Origin: Thiomonas delicata
GTDB taxonomy: Bacteria; Pseudomonadota; Gammaproteobacteria; Burkholderiales; Burkholderiaceae_C
Reading direction: 5' to 3'
Length of the DNA: 64,000 bases
Assembly (NCBI RefSeq): GCF_900088825.1
Contig: NZ_LT592170.1
Location: 585,353 to 649,352 of the forward strand
The notes below the pieces were generated by a model, which saw nothing but the letters and a program-made list of their open reading frames with translations, did no database searches and was not told where the DNA came from. A program made the translations under genes and the position numbers. Below are positions 47,657 to 57,700 of this stretch, one piece after another; the first letter of the stretch is position 1, and every line of letters begins with the position of its first letter.

Positions 47657-48650
47657 ACGCCTGAGTCTGCTTTGGTTGCAATCCGGCGGCTGCGGCGGCT
47701 GCAGCATGTCGCTGCTCAACGCAGAAGGGCCGGACCTCTACACTGCATTCGACCTTGCGGGCATCGACCTGCTCTGGCACCCCTCGCTCAGCGAGGCCAG
47801 CAACGGCGAACTGATCGCACTGCTGCAGGCCGTGGTGGATGGTACGCAGCGGTTGGACATCCTCTGCCTCGAAGGCGCGGTGATGCACGGCCCCGCCGGC
47901 ACTGGACGCTTCCATATGCTGGCCGGCACCGGCCGCCCGGCGCGCGACTGGCTGGCCGACCTCGCAGCCAAGGCCCGCTACACCGTAGCCATCGGCAGTT
48001 GCGCGGCCTTCGGCGGCATCACCGCTGCGGGCGACAACACGCCCGAGGCCACCGGCCTGCAGTACGACGGAACCCGCAGCGGCGCCCTTTTGCCCGCGCT
48101 GTGGACCTCGCCCGGCGGCCTGCCGGTGGTCAATGTCGCCGGCTGTCCGGTGCATCCCGGCTGGGTGACCGACACCTTGGCCCAGCTCGCCCAGGGCGAA
48201 CTGGGCCAGGCCGCGCTGGACGAACTCGCCCGCCCCCGCAGCTATACCGACCATCTGGTGCATCACGGCTGCGCGCGCAACGAGTTCTACGAGTTCAAGG
48301 CCAGCGCCGAAAAGCCCTCCGACCAGGGTTGCATGATGGAGCACATGGGCTGCCTCGGAACCCAGGCGCGGGCGGACTGCAACCTGCGCCCCTGGAATGG
48401 CGGCGGCTCCTGCCTCAAGGGCGGCTATGCCTGCATCAACTGCACCGCTCCGCGCTTCGAGGAGCCGGGCCGTCCGTTCACCGAAACGCGCAAGATCGGC
48501 GGCATCCCGGTCGGCCTGCCCAGCGACATGCCCAAGGCCTGGTTCGTCGCGCTGGCCTCGCTGTCCAAGGCTGCCACACCCGACCGCCTGCGCCAGAACG
48601 CGGTGGCCGACCACATCAAGGTGCGCCCCTCGATCAAGCGAAGGAAGTGA
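47649..48650 (+). CDS. hoxB: Regulatory (H2-sensing) hydrogenase small subunit
   Basis: A 333-aa small subunit (HupU/HoxB). There is no Tat signal and no C-terminal membrane anchor, so the protein stays in the cytoplasm. The proximal-cluster motif is LQSGGCGGCSMSLLN, lacking the extra cysteines of the O2-tolerant uptake enzyme. Further cluster cysteines are in GSCAAFGG and the CMMEHMGCLG and CINC region. It forms the sensor with HoxC. Confidence 0.94.
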   Translation: MAERLSLLWLQSGGCGGCSMSLLNAEGPDLYTAFDLAGIDLLWHPSLSEASNGELIALLQAVVDGTQRLDILCLEGAVMHGPAGTGRFHMLAGTGRPARDWLADLAAKARYTVAIGSCAAFGGITAAGDNTPEATGLQYDGTRSGALLPALWTSPGGLPVVNVAGCPVHPGWVTDTLAQLAQGELGQAALDELARPRSYTDHLVHHGCARNEFYEFKASAEKPSDQGCMMEHMGCLGTQARADCNLRPWNGGGSCLKGGYACINCTAPRFEEPGRPFTETRKIGGIPVGLPSDMPKAWFVALASLSKAATPDRLRQNAVADHIKVRPSIKRRK

Positions 48651-48689
48651 GATGCGCGTGATTGTCAACCATACCGAGGACCAACGCAC

Positions 48690-50129
48690 ATGAGCAGGCG
48701 CATCTTTGGGCCGTTCAACCGCGTCGAGGGTGACCTCGAGGTGCAGGTGGAGATCACCGACGGCGCTGTATCCGCCGCCTGGGTGAACTCGCCGCTATAC
48801 CGCGGCTTCGAGCAGATCCTGCATGGCAAGGATCCGCGCGACGCCCTGGTCTACACCCCGCGCATCTGCGGGATCTGCTCGGTGTCGCAGTCGATGGCCG
48901 CCGCCGCCGCACTGCGCGCTGCCATGGGTGTGACCGAGGCCGACAACGGCGCGCTGGCCGCCAACCTGGTGCTGGCCTGCGAAAACCTCAGCGACCACCT
49001 CACCCATTTCTACCTGTTCTTCATGCCGGACTTCGCGCGCGAGGAATACGCCGATCATCCCGATTTTCCGGTCACCGCCGCGCGCTTCAAGGCGCAGACC
49101 GGCACCGCCTCGCGCGACATGCTGCCCGCGCGCGCCGCCTTCCTGCATCTCACGGGCATCCTCGCCGGCAAGTGGCCGCACAGCCTGGCGCTGCAGCCCG
49201 GCGGCACCACCCGCGCCATCGAGCCGCAGGAAAAAGCGCAGCTGCGCACCATCGTCGCGTTGTTCCGCCGCTTTCTCGAAACCACCCTGTTCGCCGACCG
49301 GCTGGAGCGGGTTGCCGCGATCGACTCTGCCGCCGCATTGCAGGCATGGGCGCAGGTCCATCCACAAAGCGACTTCGCCCATTTCCTGCGCCTGTCGTCC
49401 GCGCTCGGGCTCGACCGGCTCGGACGCGGCGGCGGCCGATTTCTGAGCTACGGTGCCTATGCCTTGCATGGCAGTCACCTGTTCGCACCTGGCATCTGGG
49501 ACGGCGGGCCCAAGCCGCTCGACACCAACGCAATTACCGAGGACATCTCCCACGCCTGGCTGCACGGCCAGACGGAGCCGATGCACCCACTGCACGGCTG
49601 CACTCTCGCGAGTCTGGACAACCCCGGCGCTTATACCTGGTGCAAGGCCCCGCGGTTGGACGGTGCGGTGATGGAGACCGGCGCCCTGGCCCGCCAGGTG
49701 GTGGACGATCATCCCCTGGCGCGCGACCTCGCGGCCAATGGCAGCAGCGTGCATTCCCGCGTGGTGGCTCGCCTGCTCGAACTCGCCCGTGTGATTCCGG
49801 TGATGGAGCAGTGGATTGCCGCCCTGGAGCCCGGCGCGCCGTTCTGCAACGTTGCCGACGTTCCCGACGAGGCGGACGGAGCCGGCCTGGTAGAAGCCGC
49901 GCGCGGCAGCCTCGGCCACTGGCTGCGTATCCGCAAAGGGCGCATCCTTAACTACCAGATCATTGCCCCGACCACCTGGAACTTCTCACCGCGCGACGCC
50001 GCCGGCACACCGGGAGCTCTGGAGCAGGCGTTGGTGGGCACGCCCGTGAGCGCGCGCGGCGCCGAAAGCGCCGCCGTGCAGCACGTTGTGCGCTCCTTCG
50101 ATCCGTGCATGGTCTGCACCGTGCACTGA
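48690..50129 (+). CDS. hoxC: Regulatory hydrogenase large subunit
   Basis: A 479-aa large subunit (HupV/HoxC). L1 motif RICGICSVSQS and C-terminal DPCMVCTVH bind the Ni-Fe site. The protein ends exactly at this histidine, so no protease processing is needed, as is usual for the regulatory type. In the complex it senses H2 and controls HoxJ. Confidence 0.95.
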   Translation: MSRRIFGPFNRVEGDLEVQVEITDGAVSAAWVNSPLYRGFEQILHGKDPRDALVYTPRICGICSVSQSMAAAAALRAAMGVTEADNGALAANLVLACENLSDHLTHFYLFFMPDFAREEYADHPDFPVTAARFKAQTGTASRDMLPARAAFLHLTGILAGKWPHSLALQPGGTTRAIEPQEKAQLRTIVALFRRFLETTLFADRLERVAAIDSAAALQAWAQVHPQSDFAHFLRLSSALGLDRLGRGGGRFLSYGAYALHGSHLFAPGIWDGGPKPLDTNAITEDISHAWLHGQTEPMHPLHGCTLASLDNPGAYTWCKAPRLDGAVMETGALARQVVDDHPLARDLAANGSSVHSRVVARLLELARVIPVMEQWIAALEPGAPFCNVADVPDEADGAGLVEAARGSLGHWLRIRKGRILNYQIIAPTTWNFSPRDAAGTPGALEQALVGTPVSARGAESAAVQHVVRSFDPCMVCTVH

Positions 50130-50138
50130 AAGATCACC

Positions 50139-52454
50139 ATGATTGTGCCCGCCGATACTGCTCCTGAACGCCGCTGCATCCGCGTCGCCGGCGTAGTGCA
50201 GGGCGTGGGCTTCCGACCTTTCGTCTGGCGACTGGCGCGGGAGCTGGGGCTGGCCGGTTGGGTGCGCAACGACGCCGCCGGTGTCGAGATCGAAGTGGAG
50301 GGCGAGACGGCGCGGTTGGCAGCTTTTGCCGAGCGGCTGCGACGCGACGCGCCGAGTTTGGCGCGGGTCGACTCGGTGGATGCGGCCGACGCGCCGCTGC
50401 GGGGCGGGAGCCAGTTCGCCATCCTGCCGTCCGCCGGCGGGGCCGCCGCGACCGCCATCCCGCCCGACGTGGCTACCTGCGCGGATTGCTTGGCCGACCT
50501 GTTCGACCCAGCCGACCGGCGCTGGCGCTATGCCTTCACCAACTGCACCCAGTGCGGCCCGCGCTATACCATCACCCGGCATCTGCCCTACGACCGTGCA
50601 CAGACCAGCATGGCTGCGTTCACGCTCTGCCCGGACTGCGCCGCCGAGTACCACGACCCGGCATCGCGGCGCTTCCATGCCGAGCCCGACGCTTGCCCGG
50701 CCTGCGGGCCGCGGTTGGACTTGCGCGACGCCGCTGGCGAACCGATCCTCGGCGATCCGATCGCCCAAACGCTGCGGCTGCTGTCGGACGGCGCCCTCGT
50801 CGCCCTCAAGGGACTTGGCGGTTTTCACTTGGCGTGCGACGCGCGCAACGCGTCGTCCGTCGCCCGGCTGCGCGCGCGTAAGTCCCGCGAGGAGAAGCCC
50901 TTCGCCGTGATGTTCGCCAACCTCGCCAGCACCCGCGCGTTCGTTACGGCGGGCGACGCCGAGGCGGCGCTGCTGGAGTCGCCCGAACGCCCCATCGTGC
51001 TGCTCCGCAAGCGTCCCGGCTGCGACGACGCGCTGCCCGGCGTCGCCCCAGGCATCGCCTGGCTGGGCGCGATGCTGCCCGCCACCCCGCTGCAATGGCT
51101 ACTGTTTCACGACGCCGCCGGCCGGCACGCCGGGAGGGCCTGGACCACCGAGCCGCAGGCCCTGACACTAGTGATGACCAGTGCCAACCCCGGCAGTGAG
51201 CCGCTGGTCGCCGACAATGACGAAGCGCGCACGCGTCTGGCGGGCATCGCCGACGCTCTGTTGATGCACAACCGCAACATCGTGATCCGCTGCGACGACT
51301 CGGTGATGCGCGTCGCCGCCGACGGCCCACGCTTTCTGCGCCGCGCTCGCGGCCACGTGCCGCGCGCCATACGCTTGCCCGCCGCCGGGCCGAGCGTGCT
51401 CGCCGTAGGCGGCTGGTTCAAGAACACCGTCTGCGTCACGCGCGGCAGCGAAGCCTTCGTGTCGCAGCACATCGGCGACCTCGACAACGCCCCGACGCGC
51501 GCCGCGCTGGGGGCGGCGGTCGAGCACCTGTGTGACATCCTCGACGTCGAACCAGCCATCGTCGCGCACGACCTGCACCCCGACTACTTCAGCAGCCGCT
51601 ACGCGGCCGAATTCGCCGCGCGCCGCGGACTGCGCGCAGTCGCGGTGCAACACCACCACGCCCATGTCGCCGCCGTGCTGGCGGAGCACGGTATGACCCG
51701 GCCAGTGATCGGCCTGGCGCTCGACGGCGTCGGACTGGGAACCGACGGCAGCGCCTGGGGCGGCGAGCTGCTTCGCGTCGACGGCGCATGCTGTACCCGG
51801 CTAGGTCACCTGCGCCAGCTAGCGCTGCCCGGCGGCGATCGCGCCGCGCGCCAGCCCTGGCGATTGGGCGCCGCGGCGCTGTCTTCGCTGGGCCGCGGCG
51901 ATGAGATCGCGACACGTTTTGCCGATCAGCCCGGCGCAGCCACGGTGGCGAAGATGCTCGCGCGCGGCCTCAATACCCCGCCGACCTCCAGCGCCGGGCG
52001 GCTGTTCGACGCGGCCGCCGCGCTCCTGGGCGTGCGCGCCGTCTGCTCCTTCGAGGCACAGGCGGCGATGCTGCTCGAAGGGCTGGCCGAACGCCACGGC
52101 GCGGTCGCGCCGCTGGCCGGCGGGTGGCGCCTCGACCCGGACGGCACGCTGGATCTGCGGCCACTGCTAGCGGCGATCGCCGACTGCCGAGACACAGGTT
52201 TCGGCGCCGCGCTGTTCCACCACACGCTGGCCGAGGCGCTGGCCGACTGGGCGGCTTTGGCCGCGCAGCGGCTGGGCCTCAACACTGTCGCGGCCGCCGG
52301 CGGCTGCCTGCTCAACGCCGTGCTGTCGCAGGGACTGCACGACCGCTTGGCCGCGCGTGACCTGCGGCTGCTGCAGGCAAACCAACTGCCGCCCAACGAT
52401 GGCGGACTCAGCCTCGGGCAAGCTTGGGTGGCGATCAACGAAGGAGATCACTGA
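50139..52454 (+). CDS. hypF: HypF carbamoyltransferase
   Basis: Uses carbamoyl phosphate and ATP to charge HypE for cyanide ligand synthesis. Order of domains: acylphosphatase-like ([14 protein letters not shown]), two C4 zinc fingers (CADC...CTQC and CPDC...CPAC), a YrdC-like domain ([17 protein letters not shown]), and a Kae1-like domain ([26 protein letters not shown]). It is 771 aa, full length. It lies 9 bp after hoxC. Confidence 0.96.
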   Translation: MIVPADTAPERRCIRVAGVVQGVGFRPFVWRLARELGLAGWVRNDAAGVEIEVEGETARLAAFAERLRRDAPSLARVDSVDAADAPLRGGSQFAILPSAGGAAATAIPPDVATCADCLADLFDPADRRWRYAFTNCTQCGPRYTITRHLPYDRAQTSMAAFTLCPDCAAEYHDPASRRFHAEPDACPACGPRLDLRDAAGEPILGDPIAQTLRLLSDGALVALKGLGGFHLACDARNASSVARLRARKSREEKPFAVMFANLASTRAFVTAGDAEAALLESPERPIVLLRKRPGCDDALPGVAPGIAWLGAMLPATPLQWLLFHDAAGRHAGRAWTTEPQALTLVMTSANPGSEPLVADNDEARTRLAGIADALLMHNRNIVIRCDDSVMRVAADGPRFLRRARGHVPRAIRLPAAGPSVLAVGGWFKNTVCVTRGSEAFVSQHIGDLDNAPTRAALGAAVEHLCDILDVEPAIVAHDLHPDYFSSRYAAEFAARRGLRAVAVQHHHAHVAAVLAEHGMTRPVIGLALDGVGLGTDGSAWGGELLRVDGACCTRLGHLRQLALPGGDRAARQPWRLGAAALSSLGRGDEIATRFADQPGAATVAKMLARGLNTPPTSSAGRLFDAAAALLGVRAVCSFEAQAAMLLEGLAERHGAVAPLAGGWRLDPDGTLDLRPLLAAIADCRDTGFGAALFHHTLAEALADWAALAAQRLGLNTVAAAGGCLLNAVLSQGLHDRLAARDLRLLQANQLPPNDGGLSLGQAWVAINEGDH

Positions 52455-52455
52455 C

Positions 52456-52692
52456 ATGTGCCTAGCAATTCCCGCGCGCATCGCGCAAGTGAACGGTGAC
52501 CAGGGCGTGGTCGACATGGGCGGAGTGCGTAAGGACGTATCGCTTGCGCTGCTTGACGAGGTTGTCATAGGCGACTACGTCATCGTCCACGTCGGCTTTG
52601 CGTTGAGCAAGCTCGATCCCGCCGAAGCCGAGCGCACCCTGGCACTGTTCGCCGAACTCGGCGCAGCGGCGATGCCAGAGGAGCGGACATGA
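52456..52692 (+). CDS. hypC: HypC chaperone
   Basis: Typical 78-aa HypC, beginning MCLAIPARI with the essential cysteine at position 2. It contains [16 protein letters not shown], the family core. It works with HypD in building Fe(CN)2CO. AAGGAG precedes the ATG, which follows the hypF stop within two bases. Confidence 0.96.
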   Translation: MCLAIPARIAQVNGDQGVVDMGGVRKDVSLALLDEVVIGDYVIVHVGFALSKLDPAEAERTLALFAELGAAAMPEERT

Positions 52693-53828
52693 GGTACGTC
52701 GACGAGTTCCGCGACGGCCGGCTAGCGCAGGGTATCGCGGCGGCCATTGCCCGAGAGGCCGATTCGGAGCGCAGCTACAGCTTCATGGAGTTCTGCGGCG
52801 GCCACACCCACGCCATCTCACGCTATGGTGTTACCGATCTTCTGCCGGCCAACGTGCGCATGATCCACGGCCCCGGCTGCCCTGTCTGCGTGCTACCCAT
52901 TGGTCGCGTCGACATGGCCATCGAACTCGTACTGCAGCACGGCGTGACCCTGTGCACCTATGCCGACACCGTGCGCATTCCTGCCTCGAAGGGCCTGTCG
53001 CTGCTCAAGGCCAAGGCGGCAGCGGACGCGGGCGGCGGCGAGGTGCGGTTGATGTATTCGGCCGCCGACGCGCTGGCGCTGGCGCGCGAGCGGCACGACC
53101 GCCAAGTGGTGTTCTTCGCCATCGGCTTCGAAACCACCACCCCTCCGACCGCCGTGGTGCTCAAGCAGGCGCAGGCGCTCGGTCTGAACAACTTCTCAGT
53201 GCTGTGCTGCCACGTGCTGACCCCCTCGGCGATCGCCACAATCCTGGAATCGCCCGAGGTTCGCCAGTACGGCACCGTGCCGCTCGACGGTTTCGTCGGC
53301 CCCGCGCACGTATCGACCGTGATCGGCAGCCGGCCCTACGAGTTCTTCGCCGAGGAATACCGCAAACCCGTGGTGATTGCCGGGTTCGAGCCGCTGGACG
53401 TGATGCAGGCCATCCTGATGCTCGTGCGTCAGGTCAACGACGGCCGCGCCGAGGTCGAGAACGAGTTCAGCCGCGCCGTCAACCGCGACGGCAATGTTAA
53501 GGCGCAGAACCTGGTGGCCGAGGTGTTCGAGCTGCGCCGCGAGTTCGAGTGGCGGGGCCTGAACATCGTTCCGTACTCGGCGCTGCGCATCCGCGATGCC
53601 TATGCCGCATTCGATGCCGAGCGCCGCTTCTCGCTGGCCTACCGGCCGGTGGCCGACAACAAGGCCTGCGAGTGCGGCGCAATCCTTCGCGGGGTCAAGC
53701 GGCCCTGGGACTGCAAAGTGTTCGGCACCGTCTGCACACCGGAGACACCGTTGGGATCGTGCATGGTGTCGTCCGAAGGCGCCTGCGCGGCGCACTACAC
53801 CTACGGCCGATATCGGCAAGTGACATGA
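52689..53828 (+). CDS. hypD: HypD Fe-S scaffold protein
   Basis: A 379-aa protein, the site where iron receives CN and CO. Key motifs are [17 protein letters not shown] and the [4Fe-4S] cysteine set towards the C-terminus ([27 protein letters not shown]). Overlaps hypC and hypE by 4 bp each. Confidence 0.96.
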   Translation: MRYVDEFRDGRLAQGIAAAIAREADSERSYSFMEFCGGHTHAISRYGVTDLLPANVRMIHGPGCPVCVLPIGRVDMAIELVLQHGVTLCTYADTVRIPASKGLSLLKAKAAADAGGGEVRLMYSAADALALARERHDRQVVFFAIGFETTTPPTAVVLKQAQALGLNNFSVLCCHVLTPSAIATILESPEVRQYGTVPLDGFVGPAHVSTVIGSRPYEFFAEEYRKPVVIAGFEPLDVMQAILMLVRQVNDGRAEVENEFSRAVNRDGNVKAQNLVAEVFELRREFEWRGLNIVPYSALRIRDAYAAFDAERRFSLAYRPVADNKACECGAILRGVKRPWDCKVFGTVCTPETPLGSCMVSSEGACAAHYTYGRYRQVT

Positions 53829-54874
53829 AAACCATCAAACGCGACTACGTGCGCCCCTTGGACGTGAAGACCGGCCGGGTGGACCTGAGCCACGGCAGCG
53901 GCGGCCGGGCGATGGCTCAGCTGATCGAGGAACTGTTCGCGCGCGCCTTCGACAACGCTTTCCTGCGCCAAGGCAATGACGGCGCGCTGCTGCCGCCAGC
54001 CGGCGGCCGGCTGGTGATGGCCACCGACGCGCACGTGGTCTCGCCGCTGTTCTTTCCTGGCGGCGACATCGGCTGCCTGGCTGTGCACGGCACCATCAAC
54101 GACGTGGCAATGATGGGCGCTACGCCGCTGTATCTGGCGGCGAGCTTCATCCTGGAGGAAGGTTACCCGCTAGCGGACCTGCGGCGTATCGTCGAATCGA
54201 TGGCGGCTGCGGCGAAGACGGCGGGCGTGCCCGTGGTCACCGGCGACACCAAGGTCGTCGAGCGCGGCAAGGGTGATGGGGTGTTCATCGCCACCACAGG
54301 CATTGGGGTGGTACCCGAAGGAGTAAACGTCGGCGGCGACCGTGCCCGGCCGGGCGATTGCATCCTGCTCTCGGGCACACTGGGCGACCATGGCATGGCC
54401 ATCATGGCGCAGCGCGAGAGCCTGGGATTCTCCTCCCCCATTGTCTCCGACACCGCGGCGCTGCACGCACTCACCGCCGCGATGCTCGCCACCGGAGTGG
54501 ACATTCACGTGCTGCGCGACCCGACACGCGGCGGGCTAGCCACGACGCTGAACGAAATCGCCCGCCAGTCCGGAGTCGGCATGGCCATCGACGAGCCGGC
54601 CATCCCCGTCGACCCCGCTGTGGCCGCGGCGTGCGAGTTCCTCGGCCTAGATGCACTGTACGTCGCCAACGAGGGCAAGCTGGTCGCGATCGTCGCGCCT
54701 CAGGACGCCGACAGGGTGCTGGCGTCGATGCGTGCGCATCCGCTAGGCGCGCGCGCAGCCATCATTGGCAGCGTGGTCGAGGACGCGCACCACTTCGTAC
54801 AGATGACCACCGGCTTCGGCGGCCGGCGCATCGTCGACTGGCTCTCCGGCGAGCAGCTGCCGCGCATTTGCTGA
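53825..54874 (+). CDS. hypE: HypE carbamoyl dehydratase
   Basis: PurM-like ATPase that dehydrates a thiocarboxamide on its C-terminal cysteine to thiocyanate. The protein ends PRIC, with the required terminal cysteine. The N-terminal SHGSGGRAM, NDVAMMGATP and DPTRGGLAT motifs are intact. It is 349 aa. Confidence 0.96.
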   Translation: MKTIKRDYVRPLDVKTGRVDLSHGSGGRAMAQLIEELFARAFDNAFLRQGNDGALLPPAGGRLVMATDAHVVSPLFFPGGDIGCLAVHGTINDVAMMGATPLYLAASFILEEGYPLADLRRIVESMAAAAKTAGVPVVTGDTKVVERGKGDGVFIATTGIGVVPEGVNVGGDRARPGDCILLSGTLGDHGMAIMAQRESLGFSSPIVSDTAALHALTAAMLATGVDIHVLRDPTRGGLATTLNEIARQSGVGMAIDEPAIPVDPAVAAACEFLGLDALYVANEGKLVAIVAPQDADRVLASMRAHPLGARAAIIGSVVEDAHHFVQMTTGFGGRRIVDWLSGEQLPRIC

Positions 54875-54882
54875 AGACCGTC

Positions 54883-56595
54883 ATGCGCATCCTGTTCCTC
54901 ACACATGCCTTCAATAGCCTGACGCAGCGGCTGTACGCCGAACTGACCGCGCTTGGCCACGAGATCTCGATCGAGTTCGACATCGCCGACGCGGTGGCGG
55001 AGGAAGCGGTGGCCCTGTTCCGCCCCGAACTGATCGTCGCGCCCTACCTGAGGCGGGCGATTCCCGCGTCGATCTGGCAAAACCATGTCTGCCTGGTGGT
55101 GCATCCGGGCGTCATTGGCGACCGTGGCCCCTCGGCGCTGGACTGGGCGATCCAGGAGGGCGAGGCCGACTGGGGCGTGACCGTGTTGCAGGCCGAAGCG
55201 GAGATGGACGCCGGCCCAGTCTGGGCCGCCGACACCTTCCCGATGCGCGCCGGGCGTAAGGCGAGCCTGTACCGCAACGAGGTAACCGAGGCAGCATGCC
55301 GCGCGGTGCGCGAGGCGGTCGAGCGCTTCGCTTCGGGGAGCTATCGCCCGGTACCGCCGGCTGCGGCTGGCTGCCGCGGCCGGCTGCGACCGCTGATGCG
55401 GCAAGACGATCGCCGCATCGACTGGGCGCGCGACACCACGGCCACGGTGCTACGCAAGCTCAATGCGGCCGACGGCTTCCCCGGCGTGGCCGATGTGCTG
55501 TTCGACCAGCCCTGCCGGCTCTACGACGCCTGGCCTGAGGCCGAGTTGCGCGGCGGCCGCCCTGGCGAAATCCTCGGCCGGCGCGAGACCGCGCTGCTGC
55601 GAGCGACGACTGACGGTGCGGTGTGGATCGGTCATGTGCGCCGCAGCGACGCGGACTTGGCGGTCAAGCTGCCGGCGGCGATGGCCCTCGCCGCCGAATC
55701 GGCCGTGCTGCCCGAGCTACCGCTGCCGGGCTGGTGGGCGGTGACACACGCCACCTGGCAGGACATCGCCTACAGCGAGGCCGACGGCGTGGGACTGCTG
55801 GCGTTCGAGTTCTACAACGGCGCAATGGGCACCCACCAATGCCACCGGTTGCTGCAGGCCTACCGCTGGGCGTGCACGCAGCCGACCCGGGTGATCGTGT
55901 TAGCGGGTGGCACCGATTTCTGGTCCAACGGCATCCACCTCAACCTGATCGAGGCAGCCGAAAGTCCGGCCGACGAGTCGTGGCGCAACATCAACGCCAT
56001 CGACGACTTGGCCGAGGCCATCATCACCACTGGCTCGCACCTGACGGTGGCGGCGCTGCGTGGCAATGCAGGCGCGGGCGGCGCCTTCCTCGCCCGCGCC
56101 GCCGATCTAGTGTGGGCGCGCGCCGGCGTGCTGCTTAACCCACACTACAAAAACATGGGCAACCTCTACGGCTCGGAGTACTGGACCTACCTGCTTCCGC
56201 CGCGCGTGGGCGAGGCCGGCGCTCGCGCCATCATGCGGAACCGGCTGCCGCTGACGGCGCAGGCGGCGTTCGACCAGGGTCTGATCGATGCCTGCCTGAC
56301 CGTCAATCCAGCAGGTTACGACGCGGAGGTGGCGCGCCGCGTTGCGGCGCTGGCGGCCGGACCGGACTTCGCGCAACTGATTGAGGCAAAGCATCGGCGC
56401 CGCGTCCGCGACGAGGCGGCCAAGCCGTTGGCGCGCTACCGCGAGGAGGAACTGGTGATGATGCGGCGCAACTTCTACGGCTTCGACCCCAGCTATCACG
56501 TTGCGCGTTACCACTTCGTGCGTAAGTCGCCGCACTCCTGGACGCCGCGACACCTCGCACGCCATCGCGACTTGCGGCCGGACACGGCGGCGTGA
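54883..56595 (+). CDS. hypX: HypX, CO-ligand synthesis protein
   Basis: Makes the CO ligand of the hydrogenase active site from formyl-tetrahydrofolate through formyl-CoA, which allows maturation in air. The N-terminal half is formyltransferase-like (LVVHPGVIGDRGPSALDWAI), and the C-terminal half is enoyl-CoA-hydratase-like (VLAGGTDFWSNGIHLNLIE, ALRGNAGAGGAFLA). The final part matches the HypX tail (YHVARYHFVRK). It is 570 aa. It ends the maturation operon. Confidence 0.94.
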   Translation: MRILFLTHAFNSLTQRLYAELTALGHEISIEFDIADAVAEEAVALFRPELIVAPYLRRAIPASIWQNHVCLVVHPGVIGDRGPSALDWAIQEGEADWGVTVLQAEAEMDAGPVWAADTFPMRAGRKASLYRNEVTEAACRAVREAVERFASGSYRPVPPAAAGCRGRLRPLMRQDDRRIDWARDTTATVLRKLNAADGFPGVADVLFDQPCRLYDAWPEAELRGGRPGEILGRRETALLRATTDGAVWIGHVRRSDADLAVKLPAAMALAAESAVLPELPLPGWWAVTHATWQDIAYSEADGVGLLAFEFYNGAMGTHQCHRLLQAYRWACTQPTRVIVLAGGTDFWSNGIHLNLIEAAESPADESWRNINAIDDLAEAIITTGSHLTVAALRGNAGAGGAFLARAADLVWARAGVLLNPHYKNMGNLYGSEYWTYLLPPRVGEAGARAIMRNRLPLTAQAAFDQGLIDACLTVNPAGYDAEVARRVAALAAGPDFAQLIEAKHRRRVRDEAAKPLARYREEELVMMRRNFYGFDPSYHVARYHFVRKSPHSWTPRHLARHRDLRPDTAA

Positions 56596-56695
56596 GCCAA
56601 GGTTCGCGCGGGAGCGTGGGGCCACGTCGACTGGAAACTGCCTACAGTGTTGGCACCTTCGCTACACGGACCTGTCGCCGACCGGACCCCCGGCA

Positions 56696-56941
56696 ATGGG
56701 ATGGACTGTGGACTTCGGTGACGTCAAACAGATCTTCGAACCCATCTTCAAATCGATCGATCACCACCCACTGTTCGAAGTCGAAGGCATTCGAGATGGC
56801 GACACGGCAAGCATCGCCGCCTGGGTTTTTGAGAATGCAGCGAGGAAACCCCCCGAACTGACACAAGTTGATCTGTACGAAACACCGGGCTGCGGATCCA
56901 TATTGGCGATAGATAAGGATGGACCAATCTTGCCCATCTGA
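56696..56941 (+). pseudogene. 5'-truncated QueD/6-pyruvoyltetrahydropterin-synthase-like gene
   Basis: The 81 codons from MGWTVDFGDVKQIFEPIFKS through DHHPLFEVEG and DLYETPGCGSIL match the C-terminal half of QueD-like enzymes, including the catalytic DH pair. The N-terminal half with the zinc histidines cannot be found upstream; there the frame runs into unrelated sequence after hypX. It is probably a relic. Confidence 0.65.
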
Positions 56942-57170
56942 TGACGGCGTACACGTATGTGCTGCGTGCCACAGCATCGTGGGGCAGCTGTGATGGGGTA
57001 CCCCAGAAAAACCCGGCTAGCGGCGAATCGGCGGGAGTGATTGAAGAACTATCCCAACTTCGCCGCCAGCTTCTCCGTCTCGACGTGGGTGTACCGCCTG
57101 AGCGCCTGGGTCTCGCATTTTTAGGTCGCGTTGAGAAAGCATGCGTGAGGCAGCTTTCCCCGTATGCATT

Positions 57171-57183
57171 TTATATGTATAAT
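57171..57183 (+). promoter_or_regulatory. brnTA promoter and possible operator
   Basis: A perfect TATAAT (57178-57183) ends eight bases before the brnT ATG, so the transcript may be nearly leaderless. The box is half of a dyad TTATA-TG-TATAA, a possible site for autorepression by the BrnT-BrnA complex. Confidence 0.5.
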
Positions 57184-57190
57184 TGCAACA

Positions 57191-57505
57191 ATGGGCGTTG
57201 AGTTCGATCCGGCCAAGGCGCGCAGCAATCTACGCAAGCATGGTGTGAGCTTCGCCCACGCCGAGGATGCTTTGCACGACGGCATGGCGCTGACCATCGA
57301 AGACCCGGACGCGCGCGGCGAGCAGCGGTTTGTCACCCTGGGGATGGACTCGCTCGGGCGCGTGCTCGTCGTGGTGCATACCCAGCCCGGGCGAAACGGA
57401 GAAATACCATGCGTGAAGACTACGATTTCAGCAAAGGCAAGCGCGGCGCGGTCATCGCCACGCCAGGCAAGAAGCGCATCACCATTTATCTGGATGCCGA
57501 CGTGA
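57191..57505 (+). CDS. brnT: BrnT-family toxin, apparently altered C-terminus
   Basis: Ribonuclease toxin of a type II toxin-antitoxin pair. The first 75 or so residues are a typical BrnT: VEFDPAKARSNLRKHGVSFA, then EQRFVTLGMDSLGRVLVVVH. The family then normally continues with a segment of the type IRIISARKATxxE. Here the sequence passes from PGRNGE straight into the region of the brnA start, and the frame runs on for about 30 unrelated residues overlapping brnA. A small deletion that removed the toxin C-terminus would explain this, and would probably weaken or abolish activity. Confidence 0.75.
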   Translation: MGVEFDPAKARSNLRKHGVSFAHAEDALHDGMALTIEDPDARGEQRFVTLGMDSLGRVLVVVHTQPGRNGEIPCVKTTISAKASAARSSPRQARSASPFIWMPT

Positions 57506-57651
57506 TCGACAGCTTTCAGAAACAGGCCGAGCAAAAAGGCGTGGGCTACCAAACACTGATCAATGCGGCGTTGCGCGAGGCATCCAGCAAGGAGCCGGTC
57601 ACGCTCGACGCGCTGCGGCGTGTCATCCGCGAGGAACTGCACGCGGCGTAG
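57409..57651 (+). CDS. brnA: BrnA-family antitoxin
   Basis: An 80-aa antitoxin with N-terminal MREDYDFSKGKRGAV, the toxin-binding motif of the family. It is followed by a ribbon-helix-helix segment (RITIYLDADVIDSFQKQAEQ, YQTLINAALRE) that binds DNA and represses the operon. It looks complete. It is followed by a strong terminator. Confidence 0.88.
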   Translation: MREDYDFSKGKRGAVIATPGKKRITIYLDADVIDSFQKQAEQKGVGYQTLINAALREASSKEPVTLDALRRVIREELHAA

Positions 57652-57677
57652 GGCGGCAAGGTCGCGATCCCACACCG

Positions 57678-57700
57678 ACCCAGCCAAGGCTGGGTTTTTT
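57678..57700 (+). terminator. Rho-independent terminator after brnA
   Basis: Stem ACCCAGCC / GGCTGGGT with a two-base loop, followed by a run of six T. Confidence 0.9.

Noticed and set aside
48690-50129. HoxC lacking the C-terminal extension seen in HoxG, as a truncation
   Set aside because: Regulatory hydrogenase large subunits normally end at this histidine.
57409-57505. BrnT C-terminus reading ISAKASAARSS as the family motif
   Set aside because: The resemblance is short, misplaced relative to the domain and lies in a frame dictated by the brnA coding sequence.
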